Source: Polaribacter reichenbachii
GTDB taxonomy: Bacteria > Bacteroidota > Bacteroidia > Flavobacteriales > Flavobacteriaceae
Length of the DNA: 64,000 nt
Direction of reading: 5' to 3'
Assembly: GCF_001975665.1 (NCBI RefSeq)
Contig: NZ_CP019419.1
Location: forward strand, 1,240,001-1,304,000
Made by a program: the position numbers and the translations under genes
The notes under the pieces: generated by a model
The model's database searches: none
Seen by the model: only the letters and a program-made list of their open reading frames with translations
What the model was told of the DNA's origin: nothing
Part shown: in pieces, positions 27,010-36,599 of the stretch
Layout of the letters: each line of letters begins with the position of its first letter
Position numbering within the stretch: position 1 is the first letter of the stretch

Positions 27010-27044
27010 AAAACCGCAAATCTGATTTTCAAATTTGCGGTTTT
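27010..27044 (-). terminator. Terminator of the thioredoxin-like gene
   Basis: AAAACCGCAAAT (27010-27021) pairs perfectly with ATTTGCGGTTTT (27033-27044). On the minus strand a T run follows. It separates the thioredoxin-like gene from the ABC pair. Confidence 0.75.
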
Positions 27045-27064
27045 AAATGATTATTTATAGAAGT

Positions 27065-27676
27065 TTAAACTTCTTTTAAAGTAGATTTTTGAATCATTTT
27101 TACAAAATCTTCTTGCGTACTTTTTCCTTTGTCCTTGTTATACCAAACTTGTAAATCTTGTTTAAATTGTGCGTCTATTGCTCCGTTTTTAACTTTATAA
27201 TCTGCTACCATTTTTGTAGCTAAAGTTGGTCTTGGCCCCCAAGTATCAATTACATTATTTTCATTATCTAAAGCAATTAATTTAGGAATAGATCTACCAC
27301 CATTTGTTAAAAACAAATCCATTAGTTCTAAATTATCATCACGTAAAACTATTTTTAAGTCGATGTTTTTATTTAACTCAGCCATTTTGTGAATAACTGG
27401 TATATTCTGTGCAGCATCACCACACCAACCTTCTGCAATTAGCAACCAAGTTTGTGGTTCTCTTAATTCATTAATTTCGTTAGAGGTTTCTTCGTTAATT
27501 TTAATGGTTTTGTCTAAACGTTTCATTCTTCTATCATTTAACAAACTATAATTTGTTAAATCTTCAGATTGATTTGGTCCTGTAGCTTTACCATCAGAAA
27601 GTAAAGTACTCACTAAATCTCTATATTCTTGATAAGTGTAAGTATTTTCTAAACTTTGTTTTATAATTTCTTTCAT
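27065..27676 (-). CDS. Thioredoxin-fold protein of the Thioredoxin_9 type
   Basis: 203 residues, cytoplasmic. The thioredoxin-fold core is visible as QTWLLIAEGWCGDAAQNIPV, then LKIVLRDDNLELMDLF and GGRSIPKLIALD, with the cis-proline before KL. The usual WCxxC is WCGDA, so only one active-site cysteine remains and classic dithiol exchange is impossible. It may bind glutathione or bacillithiol, or act as a non-catalytic thioredoxin-like protein. It lies 47 bases downstream of the threonine dehydrogenase gene. Confidence 0.72.
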   Translation of the reverse strand: MKEIIKQSLENTYTYQEYRDLVSTLLSDGKATGPNQSEDLTNYSLLNDRRMKRLDKTIKINEETSNEINELREPQTWLLIAEGWCGDAAQNIPVIHKMAELNKNIDLKIVLRDDNLELMDLFLTNGGRSIPKLIALDNENNVIDTWGPRPTLATKMVADYKVKNGAIDAQFKQDLQVWYNKDKGKSTQEDFVKMIQKSTLKEV

Positions 27677-27723
27677 AATTTTAATGCTAAATTCAAGAGG
27701 TTAGACGTAAATTTAGCACAAAC

Positions 27724-28668
27724 TTACAGTTTCTGTATCTCTTTAATAATGACTTTTGTCATTGTTTCTAAATCGAAATTATGTTGCCAATTCCAGTCTT
27801 TTCTAGCCTCAGAATCATCTATAGAAGCAGGCCAACTATCTGCAATTTTCTGTCTGTAATCTGGGTTGTAGCTAATTTTAAAATCTGGAATGTATTTTTT
27901 AATTTCTGATGCAATTTCTTTAGGCGAAAAACTCATAGCTGCTAAATTATAACCATTTCTAATTTTAATAACTTCTGGTTTTGCCATCATTAATTGAATG
28001 GTTGCATTTACAGCATCATCCATATACATCATAGGTAAACTTGTATTTTCAGATAAAAAGCACTCGTATTTTTTATCTTTTATGGCCTTAAAAAAAATAT
28101 CTACAGCATAATCAGTTGTACCTCCACCAGGTTTAGTTTTCCAAGAAATAATACCAGGATAGCGTAAACTTCTAATATCTACTCCGTATTTTTTATGATA
28201 ATAATTACACCAAAACTCGCCAGAAACTTTGCTAATACCGTAAACTGTAGACGGTTCCATAACTGTTTTTTGAGGTGTATTTTCTTTTGGTGTAGTTGGT
28301 CCAAAAACAGCAATAGAACTTGGCCAATAAATTTGTTGAATATGTTTTTCTTTTGCCAAATCTAAAACTGCTAGTAAAGAGTTCATATTTAAATTCCAGG
28401 CTTTTTGAGGATGCTGTTCTGCAGTTGCAGACAACATTGCTGCCAATAAATAAACTTGCGTAACCTTATATTTTTGTATCACTTTAAGAATGGCTTCTTT
28501 GTTGGTGGCATCAATAATTTCGAAGGGACCAGATGTCATTATTTCTTCATTAGCAACTCTAATATCAGAAGCAATTACTTGATTGTTACCATAAACAAGA
28601 CGTAACTTTTGGGTAAGTTCTGTGCCTATTTGTCCACTTGCTCCTAAAACTAAAATTATGTTTTCCAT
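27724..28668 (-). CDS. L-threonine 3-dehydrogenase, SDR (epimerase-like) type
   Basis: 314 residues. NAD-binding motif GASGQIG near residue 9, the catalytic YGISK (YxxxK) with upstream PSSIAVFGP, then the segment RYPGIISWKTKPGGGTTDYA, which is characteristic of the short-chain L-threonine dehydrogenases first studied in Flavobacterium. It oxidises threonine to 2-amino-3-ketobutyrate using NAD+, the first step of threonine breakdown to glycine and acetyl-CoA. A UDP-sugar epimerase is the alternative, but the PGGGTTDYA loop argues against it. The partner ligase (kbl) is not in the window. Confidence 0.82.
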   Translation of the reverse strand: MENIILVLGASGQIGTELTQKLRLVYGNNQVIASDIRVANEEIMTSGPFEIIDATNKEAILKVIQKYKVTQVYLLAAMLSATAEQHPQKAWNLNMNSLLAVLDLAKEKHIQQIYWPSSIAVFGPTTPKENTPQKTVMEPSTVYGISKVSGEFWCNYYHKKYGVDIRSLRYPGIISWKTKPGGGTTDYAVDIFFKAIKDKKYECFLSENTSLPMMYMDDAVNATIQLMMAKPEVIKIRNGYNLAAMSFSPKEIASEIKKYIPDFKISYNPDYRQKIADSWPASIDDSEARKDWNWQHNFDLETMTKVIIKEIQKL

Positions 28669-28814
28669 TCTTTAAAATTGTAGTATTAATAACAACAAAG
28701 GTAATTAATTTTATTATTCGTAATTATGTAACGTGAAAACATTTTTTTGTTGATGAATTCTAAATAATTATTTCTGTAAAATTAAGTTTTTACTAAGAGA
28801 GTAGCCTTTAAAAA

Positions 28815-29516
28815 ATGTTTATTTTTACAAAAATCAATTTTTTGAATATTTTGAAATACTTCTACTTACTTTTAGTTTCTATTTTAATTCTTTCTTGCGA
28901 TCCGAAACAAGAAAAAGAAAACCGAGAAGATAGGCCAAAACCACTTTTGAGTATCGTACACGAATATTCATCAGTAAAAAAAGTGAAACCAAATTTTAAA
29001 CAAGATATTGAAGGTTGGAAAGAGCTTAGAACAATAGAAAATTTTTTAGGAAGGTTTAAAAAAGGTTCTTCGTACGAAATTTTAAGTAACGCAGAAGAAC
29101 TTAAGAGTTTGGCTAAAAATTTAAAAGACAGTATAAAACCAACACTTTTTAATAAAAAACCTTCTTTTGATGCTAGAGTAAATATTTTTTATAATGAAAC
29201 CTTAAGATTGGCAGATATGACTTCTATACCTGCAATTAAAGCAGAAGAAGTTAATAAGCAAACAGAAAAAACCCTCGATGCTTTTTCTGCTATAAATGCC
29301 AAAATAAACACCATTTTGTCTAAAAAACGCTTTGAAGAGGCTATAGATGTTGATGTAACTTTTATTGGCTTAGATTCTACAAAAATGGATAGCGTTTCTA
29401 GAAGGTCTGTTGATGAAAATATTAGAAATAGATTTGAAGAAAATGGTTTAAAAAATGATGTGAAAAAGAAAAGTCTACCTAAACTTGATAAAAATTTAAA
29501 AAAGAAAAGACAATGA
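28815..29516 (+). CDS. Lipoprotein of unknown function
   Basis: 233 residues. A long hydrophobic leader ends at a lipobox (ILSC, Cys28), followed by DPKQEKENREDRPKP. The mature part is helical and charged (FLGRFKKGSSYEILSNAEEL, VNKQTEKTLDAFSAINAKI) and ends in a Lys-rich tail. No known domain recognised. It overlaps the next lipoprotein gene by 4 bases (ATGA), so the two are translationally coupled. Confidence 0.62.
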   Translation: MFIFTKINFLNILKYFYLLLVSILILSCDPKQEKENREDRPKPLLSIVHEYSSVKKVKPNFKQDIEGWKELRTIENFLGRFKKGSSYEILSNAEELKSLAKNLKDSIKPTLFNKKPSFDARVNIFYNETLRLADMTSIPAIKAEEVNKQTEKTLDAFSAINAKINTILSKKRFEEAIDVDVTFIGLDSTKMDSVSRRSVDENIRNRFEENGLKNDVKKKSLPKLDKNLKKKRQ

Positions 29517-30031
29517 GAAATTTTATAGCATTAACCCTTTTTACTTTTCTGATGGTTTCTTGTAAATCGACACAAAAAATAATTTCCGAGTCTGATAAAA
29601 TATTAATAAAAACAGAGATTAATCAAGTTTTAAATGATTGGCATCTGGCAGCAACAGAAGCTAATTATGATAATTATTTTGGAAAAATGGACAGTATTTC
29701 TGTTTTTATAGGTACAGATGCTTCAGAAAACTGGACAAAAAAGCAATTTGCAGATTTTAGTAAACCTTATTTTGATAAAGGCAAAGCTTGGGATTTTAAA
29801 ACTCTAGAAAGAAACGTTTATGTAAATAAACAAGGAAATTTTGTTTGGTTTGATGAATTGTTAAATACTTGGATGGGAACTTGTAGAGGTTCTGGTGTTT
29901 TAGAGAAAAAAGGAAATACCTGGGTAATTAAACATTATGTGCTTTCTGTAGCCATACCAAATGATGATGTACAAGCAGTAATTGCTGCAAAGAAAAAGAA
30001 TGATGCCGTCTTTTTAAAGAAGTTTAATTAA
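29513..30031 (+). CDS. NTF2/SnoaL-like lipoprotein
   Basis: 172 residues with a lipobox (MVSC, Cys17). The body looks like a SnoaL/NTF2-like alpha+beta cone: VLNDWHLAATEANYDNYFGK, VFIGTDASENWTKKQFADF, FVWFDELLNTWMGTCRGSG, then LEKKGNTWVIKHYVLSVAIP. Such domains bind small molecules or act as simple enzymes; no catalytic residues can be named. It is translationally coupled to the preceding lipoprotein and converges on recX with a 4-base overlap. Confidence 0.68.
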   Translation: MRNFIALTLFTFLMVSCKSTQKIISESDKILIKTEINQVLNDWHLAATEANYDNYFGKMDSISVFIGTDASENWTKKQFADFSKPYFDKGKAWDFKTLERNVYVNKQGNFVWFDELLNTWMGTCRGSGVLEKKGNTWVIKHYVLSVAIPNDDVQAVIAAKKKNDAVFLKKFN

Positions 30032-30498
30032 GCAATTACTTCATTTACTACTTTATAAATCAGTTCTGATTCAAAACCTTTTCGCATTAAAAAATCAATG
30101 AGTTTTTTCTTTCTTTTATATGGATTAGGTTCTTTATTAACCTCGTTTCTATTTTCAGTAATTCTGTAAATAGTATTTAAGTATTCTTGTTCGTCAATTT
30201 CTTTTAGGGCAGTTTTTATGTTGTAAGCAGAGATATCTCTAAATTTTAATTCTCTTATAATTCGTTGTTTTCCCCAGTTTTTTATTCTGAATTTACCTCT
30301 TGCAAAGCTTTTTGCAAAACGCTCTTCGTTTAAAAAATTCTCTTGCATTAAAGATAATAAAATCATTTCTCGAGCTTCTGGAATTAAACTGAATTCCCTC
30401 ATTTTTTGCTCAACTTCTTTATGACAACGATCTTGATAAACGCAATACTGCTCTAATTTTCTTTTTATTTCATCAACAGTAAAAACCTTTTTTATCAT
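30028..30498 (-). CDS. recX: RecX-family regulator of RecA
   Basis: 156 residues composed of repeated three-helix units, as in RecX. Recognisable stretches are YCVYQDRCHKEVEQKMREF, LMQENFLNEERFAKSFARGK, FRIKNWGKQRIIRELKFR and KKLIDFLMRKGFESELI. RecX binds RecA filaments and limits strand exchange. recA is not in the window. It ends with a 4-base overlap against the convergent lipoprotein gene. Confidence 0.83.
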   Translation of the reverse strand: MIKKVFTVDEIKRKLEQYCVYQDRCHKEVEQKMREFSLIPEAREMILLSLMQENFLNEERFAKSFARGKFRIKNWGKQRIIRELKFRDISAYNIKTALKEIDEQEYLNTIYRITENRNEVNKEPNPYKRKKKLIDFLMRKGFESELIYKVVNEVIA

Positions 30499-30514
30499 AA
30501 AACAAACTTACAAA

Positions 30515-30547
30515 AAAGGGTCGAAATCATTAAAATTTCAACCCTTT
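30515..30547 (-). terminator. Terminator of the efflux operon
   Basis: AAAGGGTCGAAAT (30515-30527) pairs with ATTTCAACCCTTT (30535-30547) with one mismatch. On the minus strand a T run follows, ending the operon whose last gene stops at 30583. Confidence 0.7.
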
Positions 30548-30582
30548 AGAACTACTAACTAAAAAATATTGTTTCTTCTTTT

Positions 30583-33500
30583 TTAAGAAGCGATTGCTTT
30601 AGGTGCCATTTTTCTTTTTAACCACATTTTAAATTGTGTAACTAAGAAGAATAAAATAGGTACTACTATTAAAGTTAAAAACGTAGCAATGAACAAACCA
30701 TATATTACTGTCCAAGCTAAAGGACCCCAGAACACAACGTTATCACCTCCAAAATAAATATGAGGATTGTATTCTGTAAATAAAGTATAGAAGTTAATAT
30801 TTAACCCAATTGCTAAAGGAATTAAACCTAAAATTGTTGTAATTGCAGTTAATAAAACAGGTCTTAAACGTGCTCTACCAGCTCTTACAATGCTTTCGAA
30901 TAAATCTGTTTTTTCTAAATATTCACCATCGCCTAAGCCTAACTCAGCTTTCTTTCTATCAATTAATAATTGAGCATAATCTAATAATACAACACCGTTA
31001 TTTACCACAATACCAGCAAGAGATATAATACCCATCATTGTCATCATAATAACAAAAGAACTACCAGAAAGTACGATACCACCAAATACACCAATAAAAC
31101 TTAAGAAAATAGCAATCATTATAATTCCTGGTTTAGAAACCGAGTTAAATTGGAAAATTAAGATGAAGAAAATTAATGCCAAACCTGTAAAGAATGCACC
31201 AACCAAAAATGCCATTTGTTTGTTTTGTTCTTCAATTTGACCAGTATAATCTATTTTTACACCTTTTGGTAAACCTTTAAAGTTTTTCATTTCTGCTTGT
31301 ATCTTACCAACTACAGCAGCAGCATCTGTTTCTCCAGGAGCTAAAGCAGAATATACAGTAACTACTCTTTTAATGTCTTTGTGTTTAATGGCACTAAAAC
31401 TTGAGTTATTACTTTGTGTGGCAACAGTAGAAACCGGAATTTCTTTTATTTGCCCAGAAGCCATATCTCTAAAAATAATATTCTGATTAAAAAGTGCACT
31501 TGTATTATATCTGTTTTCTTTATTAAAACGAACATAAATATCGTAATCCTCGCCATTTTCTTTATAAACACCAGCTTTACTACCAAAGATTGATGATCTT
31601 AATTGTTGCCCAACTTGCCCAGTAGAAACGCCTAATTCACCTGCTTTTTTTCTATCAACTAAAACCTCCATACCTGGTTTGTCTTTGTTAACATCAATCT
31701 TTAATTCATCTATACCAGCAATGCTTTTTGTGTTGATAAAATCACGCATTCTTTGCGCAGTAAGAATTAATTCAGCATAATCATCACCTTCAATTTCTAT
31801 ATTAATTGGCGATCCAACAGGAGGTCCGTTTACATCTTTTTCAACAGAAATTAAAACCCCAGGATAAATACCAACCAAGCCTTTTTGTACCTTTTGGCGC
31901 ATTAATTCACTGTCTAAGCCTCTTCTGTATTTATACTCTCTCATAGAAGCAGTAATTTTACCTTTATGAGGCATTTCTGCAGCAGAACCACCATCAGTTT
32001 GTGGGTTTCCTGCACCTTCACCAACTTGAGAAACTAAACTTTCTACCATAAAGTTATGGTCTCCATCCATATATTCATCACTATATAAAACGTCTTCTAC
32101 TTTCTTTTCGATAAGCTTAGTGATTTCATTTGTTTTTTGAATATCTGTACCTTCTGGGTATTCTATATAAACAATAATTTGGTTGGGTTTGTTGTCTGGA
32201 AAAAATTCAACTTTAGTTCTTTGTGTGCTTAAAGACCAACCAAAAGCTATAAAGGAAGCAATTAGTAATCCAAAAGTTAATGCCACTAAAATGTAAGGTT
32301 TTTTACCAGATAAAGAGTTTCTTAATCTTGTTTCGTACCAACCTTCTAAAATTGGTAAAATTTTGTTTTGAAAGCTGTTAGACCATCCTCTTAAAACCAA
32401 TCTGTAGACCCAAAGCATAATTGCTGTAAAAATCATTAAAGCACCAAGAGCGCTATATGCACCACCTGTTAAAAGTGTTATAAATCCGAAAGCAGTCATT
32501 ACACCTGTTAAAATGGCTATTTTTTGAATTGGCATATCTACATCTTCTACACTCATGAATTGAGAAACCAAAACCGAGTTAAAGAAAATAGCTACTAATA
32601 AAGACGAGCCTAAAACAGTTGATAAAGTAATTGGTAATAATACCATAAAATCTCCCATAATTCCTGGCCAAAGACCTAAAGGAATAAAAGCTGCAACTGT
32701 GGTTGCTGTAGAAATGATAATAGGAAAAGCAATTTCGCTAATCCCTTTTTTGGCAGCTTCAACCCTGCTCATTCCCTCTTCATCCATTAAACGATATACG
32801 TTTTCTACAACTACAATTCCATTATCTACCAGCATTCCCAGTCCCATAATCAATCCGAAGAGAATCATGGTATTCATCGTATAACCAAGTAAATTTAGAA
32901 TCATTAAAGACATAAACATAGACATTGGTATTGCAAAACCAACAAATACTGCGTTTTTAAAGCCTAAGAAAAACATTAAAACAGTTACTACTAAAACAAC
33001 CCCAAAAATAATATTGTTTACTAAATCGTCTACTTGACCAATGGTTTTAGAAGATTGATCGTTAGTAATGGTAACTTTTAAATCTTTTGGAAAATAGTTT
33101 TCTAAGGCATCATTAACAATTACTTGTATTTGCTCTGATGCTGCTACCATATTTTCTCCAGCTCGTTTTTTAACATCTAGCATGACAACAGGCTCACCTC
33201 TTTCTCTGGCAAATGTTGTTTTATCTTTGTCTTTAAAAGAAATAGTAGCTACATCTTTTAGGTAAATAGGATTGTTAAATTCAGATTTTACTACAAAATT
33301 TTCTAAAGCTTCTGGTTCATCTATTTCACCAATAATTCTAACAGTTCTTCTTTGTTCGCTAGTAATAAAATTACCTGCAGACATAGTAACATTTCCATTA
33401 CTAATTGCAGAAGTTATATCGTTAAAACTAACTTTTGCAGCCATCATTTTGTAGATATCTACAGCAACTTCTACCTCTTTTTCTTGCGCTCCACGAATGT

Positions 33501-34071
33501 CTGCTTGTTTAATTTCTGATAAATCTTCTATTTCATCTTGTAAATATTCTGCAAACTCCTTTAATTTATAAATAGGATAATCACCAGAGATATTAATGTT
33601 AGAAATTGGCATTTCTTCAGACATGCTTAAATCGAACACATTAGGTTCTATTTTTGCACCATTAAACGTAGGCCAGTCTTCGCTTGAAGTTTCTGTAGAT
33701 ATTTCGTCTTTAACCTTTTGTTTGGCAAGTTCTACAGAGATGTTTTCATCAAACTCAACAATAACAATAGAGTAATCTTCTTGCGATGTTGAGGTAACTT
33801 CTACAACATTGCTCACCGTTTTTACTTGATCTTCTATAGGATCTGTAATCAGTTTTTCTATATCTTCTGCTGTGTTACCTGGGTAAGCAGTACTTATGTA
33901 TATTTTAGTTTCTTTTACCTCTGGAAAATTTTCTCTTGCCATGGTTAAATACGCAGAAATACCATAGAAAAATAATACAGCCATTATTACATAAATGGTT
34001 GTTTTATTATGAATTGCCCAAGACGATAATTTAAACTCTTTATCTACTTGTTTTTTTTGTTCTGTCATCAT
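30583..34071 (-). CDS. RND-family efflux permease (AcrB-like)
   Basis: 1162 residues, longer than the usual 1030-1050. The pump sits in the inner membrane and drives export through the adaptor and the TolC-like channel encoded upstream. The TM4 motif reads GMLVDNGIVVVENVYR, giving one Asp (416) followed by Asn 417 where AcrB has two Asp; TM10 has GIVVNNGVVLLDYA. Extra length includes a hydrophobic segment at about 518-560 between TM6 and TM7, which looks like two added helices. Substrate unknown; drugs, detergents or lipids are possible. Confidence 0.88.
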   Translation of the reverse strand: MMTEQKKQVDKEFKLSSWAIHNKTTIYVIMAVLFFYGISAYLTMARENFPEVKETKIYISTAYPGNTAEDIEKLITDPIEDQVKTVSNVVEVTSTSQEDYSIVIVEFDENISVELAKQKVKDEISTETSSEDWPTFNGAKIEPNVFDLSMSEEMPISNINISGDYPIYKLKEFAEYLQDEIEDLSEIKQADIRGAQEKEVEVAVDIYKMMAAKVSFNDITSAISNGNVTMSAGNFITSEQRRTVRIIGEIDEPEALENFVVKSEFNNPIYLKDVATISFKDKDKTTFARERGEPVVMLDVKKRAGENMVAASEQIQVIVNDALENYFPKDLKVTITNDQSSKTIGQVDDLVNNIIFGVVLVVTVLMFFLGFKNAVFVGFAIPMSMFMSLMILNLLGYTMNTMILFGLIMGLGMLVDNGIVVVENVYRLMDEEGMSRVEAAKKGISEIAFPIIISTATTVAAFIPLGLWPGIMGDFMVLLPITLSTVLGSSLLVAIFFNSVLVSQFMSVEDVDMPIQKIAILTGVMTAFGFITLLTGGAYSALGALMIFTAIMLWVYRLVLRGWSNSFQNKILPILEGWYETRLRNSLSGKKPYILVALTFGLLIASFIAFGWSLSTQRTKVEFFPDNKPNQIIVYIEYPEGTDIQKTNEITKLIEKKVEDVLYSDEYMDGDHNFMVESLVSQVGEGAGNPQTDGGSAAEMPHKGKITASMREYKYRRGLDSELMRQKVQKGLVGIYPGVLISVEKDVNGPPVGSPINIEIEGDDYAELILTAQRMRDFINTKSIAGIDELKIDVNKDKPGMEVLVDRKKAGELGVSTGQVGQQLRSSIFGSKAGVYKENGEDYDIYVRFNKENRYNTSALFNQNIIFRDMASGQIKEIPVSTVATQSNNSSFSAIKHKDIKRVVTVYSALAPGETDAAAVVGKIQAEMKNFKGLPKGVKIDYTGQIEEQNKQMAFLVGAFFTGLALIFFILIFQFNSVSKPGIIMIAIFLSFIGVFGGIVLSGSSFVIMMTMMGIISLAGIVVNNGVVLLDYAQLLIDRKKAELGLGDGEYLEKTDLFESIVRAGRARLRPVLLTAITTILGLIPLAIGLNINFYTLFTEYNPHIYFGGDNVVFWGPLAWTVIYGLFIATFLTLIVVPILFFLVTQFKMWLKRKMAPKAIAS

Positions 34072-34079
34072 TAATTGTT

Positions 34080-35252
34080 TTATTTATTGATAACTTTTAC
34101 GGTTTGCCCATTGTTTACACTACGTGCACCTTCATCAATAATTTCTGTACCAACAGATAAGTTTTCTAAAACCTCTATAAAATCGCCTTGTGTTTTACCA
34201 GTTTTTATAATAACTCTTTCTGCAACTGCTTCATTACTTGCGTTTTTACTTTTAATAGCATATACAAATTGTTCTCCATTTGCATTTTCTGATATAATAC
34301 TTTGCGGAATTAAAATAGCTTTGTCTTGTGAATAATCGTTAATTTGAAGTTTAGCAGTTAAGTTTGGTTTTACATTTCCGCTTTTGTTATCTACAGGAAC
34401 TTCTATTCTAAAAGATCTGTTATTTGGGTTGATAAAACTACCCACTTGTTTTACAGTACTTTCTATAGACTCGCCTAATACAGGAAAAGAAACTTTCACT
34501 TCTTTGTTTTTAGTGATGCTTGCAATGTATCTTTCTGGCACTTCTGCCTCTACATACATATTTTTTAAATTCACAATTCTAAAAATTTCAGAACCTTGAC
34601 CACCAACTAAAACAGTTCCTGGTTCTTTAATAACATCATCAATTACACCAGAAAAAGGAGCTCTAACAGAGGCTTTAGATAATTGACTTTTAAGTTGTTT
34701 TAAAGTGTTTTCTTGCGCTTCGTAATTTGTTTTAGCCTGTAAAAACTGAATTTCTGAACCAATTTCTTGATCCCATAAACGTTTTTGACGCTCAAAAGTA
34801 GTTTTTGCTAATGCTGTTGTTGCTTCTAATTGCGCAACTTGATTACTCATTCCACCATCATCTATAGTTGCTAATAATTGTCCTTTAGCAACTCTTTGCC
34901 CTTCTTTTACTAAAATGGTTTTTAAAATACCAGGCATTTCTGGGTATATTAAAATATTTTGCTTTGTTTTTACATTTCCTTGAATTTCTAAATAGTGGTT
35001 AAAAACCTCAGATTTAGCTGTAATTGTTGTAATTAAAGGTAATTTTTTAACAGTATCCTTTTTAGAAATGGCAGCATTAATGGCTTCTAAATCATTGTTT
35101 ATCTCTTCTAAACTTGCTGATATTTCTTTCTTTTTAGCAGTTAATTCTTGTAAAGTTCCAGAATCAACTAAATCTGCTACAGAGTTTGTTTTCTTTTCTC
35201 CACAAGAAATTAAAACAAGTGTTATTACTAGTAATGAATATATTTTTCTCAT
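34080..35252 (-). CDS. RND efflux periplasmic adaptor subunit
   Basis: 390 residues. The signal peptide ends at LVLISC (Cys17), so this is a lipoprotein anchored to the inner membrane. Residues about 30-60 form a short coiled coil (ELTAKKKEISASLEEINNDL). The lipoyl/barrel-sandwich halves are visible as ILVKEGQRVAKGQLLATID and SVRAPFSGVIDDVIKEPGTV, followed by the beta-barrel NLKNMYVEAEVPE. It bridges the RND pump and outer-membrane channel. Gaps to the neighbours are 10 and 8 bases. Confidence 0.88.
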   Translation of the reverse strand: MRKIYSLLVITLVLISCGEKKTNSVADLVDSGTLQELTAKKKEISASLEEINNDLEAINAAISKKDTVKKLPLITTITAKSEVFNHYLEIQGNVKTKQNILIYPEMPGILKTILVKEGQRVAKGQLLATIDDGGMSNQVAQLEATTALAKTTFERQKRLWDQEIGSEIQFLQAKTNYEAQENTLKQLKSQLSKASVRAPFSGVIDDVIKEPGTVLVGGQGSEIFRIVNLKNMYVEAEVPERYIASITKNKEVKVSFPVLGESIESTVKQVGSFINPNNRSFRIEVPVDNKSGNVKPNLTAKLQINDYSQDKAILIPQSIISENANGEQFVYAIKSKNASNEAVAERVIIKTGKTQGDFIEVLENLSVGTEIIDEGARSVNNGQTVKVINK

Positions 35253-35262
35253 TGTGTTGTGA

Positions 35263-36594
35263 TTATTTGATTGGTAAGTTTAATGCGTTTTCTAAGGTTG
35301 CTTTGGTTGCAATGATGTTTAGCATTGCTTGTACATAGTTGTTTTGTTGGGTGTATAATTGATTTTGAGCCTGAAGTAGATCAAAACTGGTAGTAATACC
35401 TTCATCAAACTTAATTTGTTGTTTCTTTTCTATTCTCTCAGCAAGGTTTAAGTTTTTCTTTGCAGTTTCGTAATTATCAATACTTAATTGATAATTGCTT
35501 TTTGCGCTTTGTGCAGCTAAACTTAGTCTTTGTTTGGTTTCTTCTAAACGAATATCTGCTGTTTCTAAGTTAATTTTGGTTTGTGCTATTTTTGCTTTTC
35601 TACCAAAACTACTAAAAATGGGTACATTTAAACTAACTCCTAATAATGAGGATTGAAACCATCTTTGCTCTCCTTTAAAAAACGAAAATTCTTCAGAAAA
35701 AGCTTGTGTACCATAATTTATAAAAGCACTTAAACTTGGTAAACTTTTACTTTTTTCTAGTTGCATTGTTAAACGTTTTGTTTCTCTATCATTTTCTGCA
35801 ATTTTAAAATCGATATGATTGTTTAGTTTAAACTCTTCTACCAATAAATTTAAATTAGTATTTGCAAGAACTAAAGATTCTAAACTATCTGTTAAAATCA
35901 ATTTTGTTTCAATTGGGTTACCTAAAGAAATGTTTAAAAGCTTGTAAGCAATATCTCTTAATCTTTCTGTTGCTCTAATATTATTTTCGATGTTACCTTT
36001 AATAATTTCGAATTGCTCTACATCTTCTTGTTCAGATAATCCGTTTTCATAACCCGCTTTTGCTTCTTTAAGAATTCTGTTGTTTACAACATTATTTCTT
36101 TTTAAAATATCGATACTTTTTTCTGCAACAAGAACATTACCATAAGCATTAATTATAGCTTCTCTAGTTACTAATTCTGTTTTTTCTTTGGCTTGTTTCG
36201 AAATTTTTAAATAGGTTTTAGAGGCTTGTAAGCCTACTAAATAAGAACCATCGAAAAGTAATTGACTTAGTGTAACAGTTGCATTTACATTTTGTTTTTG
36301 TACAAATACAAACTCTTCGTTTACACCATCATTATCAAAATCTAATAAAGTAATAGGTAGCTTTAAATATTTTTGATAATCTACAGCTCCGTTAATTTGT
36401 GGCAAACCAATAGTTGTTGTTTCCCAAACGGTTTCTTTAGCAACTTTAATATCGTTAGCAGCTGCTTTAGTGTTATAACTATTCTCAATAGCAAAATCTA
36501 TTGCTTCTTTAAGAGATAGCTTTATTGTTTTTTCTTGAGCATTGGTTATCAAGAAAAAACAAGTACTTAAAAATACCAGAATTGTTTTTTTCAT
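35263..36594 (-). CDS. TolC-family outer-membrane efflux channel
   Basis: 443 residues from the ATG at 36594, which begins the signal peptide MKKTILVFLSTCFFLITNA; an in-frame start at 36651 would overlap the tetR gene and bury the signal. Two outer-membrane-efflux-protein repeats are recognisable, each beginning with helices such as LSLKEAIDFAIENSYNTKAA and later FDEGITTSFDLLQAQNQLYT. It forms the trimeric exit duct of the tripartite pump. Five bases separate it from tetR. Confidence 0.87.
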   Translation of the reverse strand: MKKTILVFLSTCFFLITNAQEKTIKLSLKEAIDFAIENSYNTKAAANDIKVAKETVWETTTIGLPQINGAVDYQKYLKLPITLLDFDNDGVNEEFVFVQKQNVNATVTLSQLLFDGSYLVGLQASKTYLKISKQAKEKTELVTREAIINAYGNVLVAEKSIDILKRNNVVNNRILKEAKAGYENGLSEQEDVEQFEIIKGNIENNIRATERLRDIAYKLLNISLGNPIETKLILTDSLESLVLANTNLNLLVEEFKLNNHIDFKIAENDRETKRLTMQLEKSKSLPSLSAFINYGTQAFSEEFSFFKGEQRWFQSSLLGVSLNVPIFSSFGRKAKIAQTKINLETADIRLEETKQRLSLAAQSAKSNYQLSIDNYETAKKNLNLAERIEKKQQIKFDEGITTSFDLLQAQNQLYTQQNNYVQAMLNIIATKATLENALNLPIK

Positions 36595-36599
36595 TGGGT

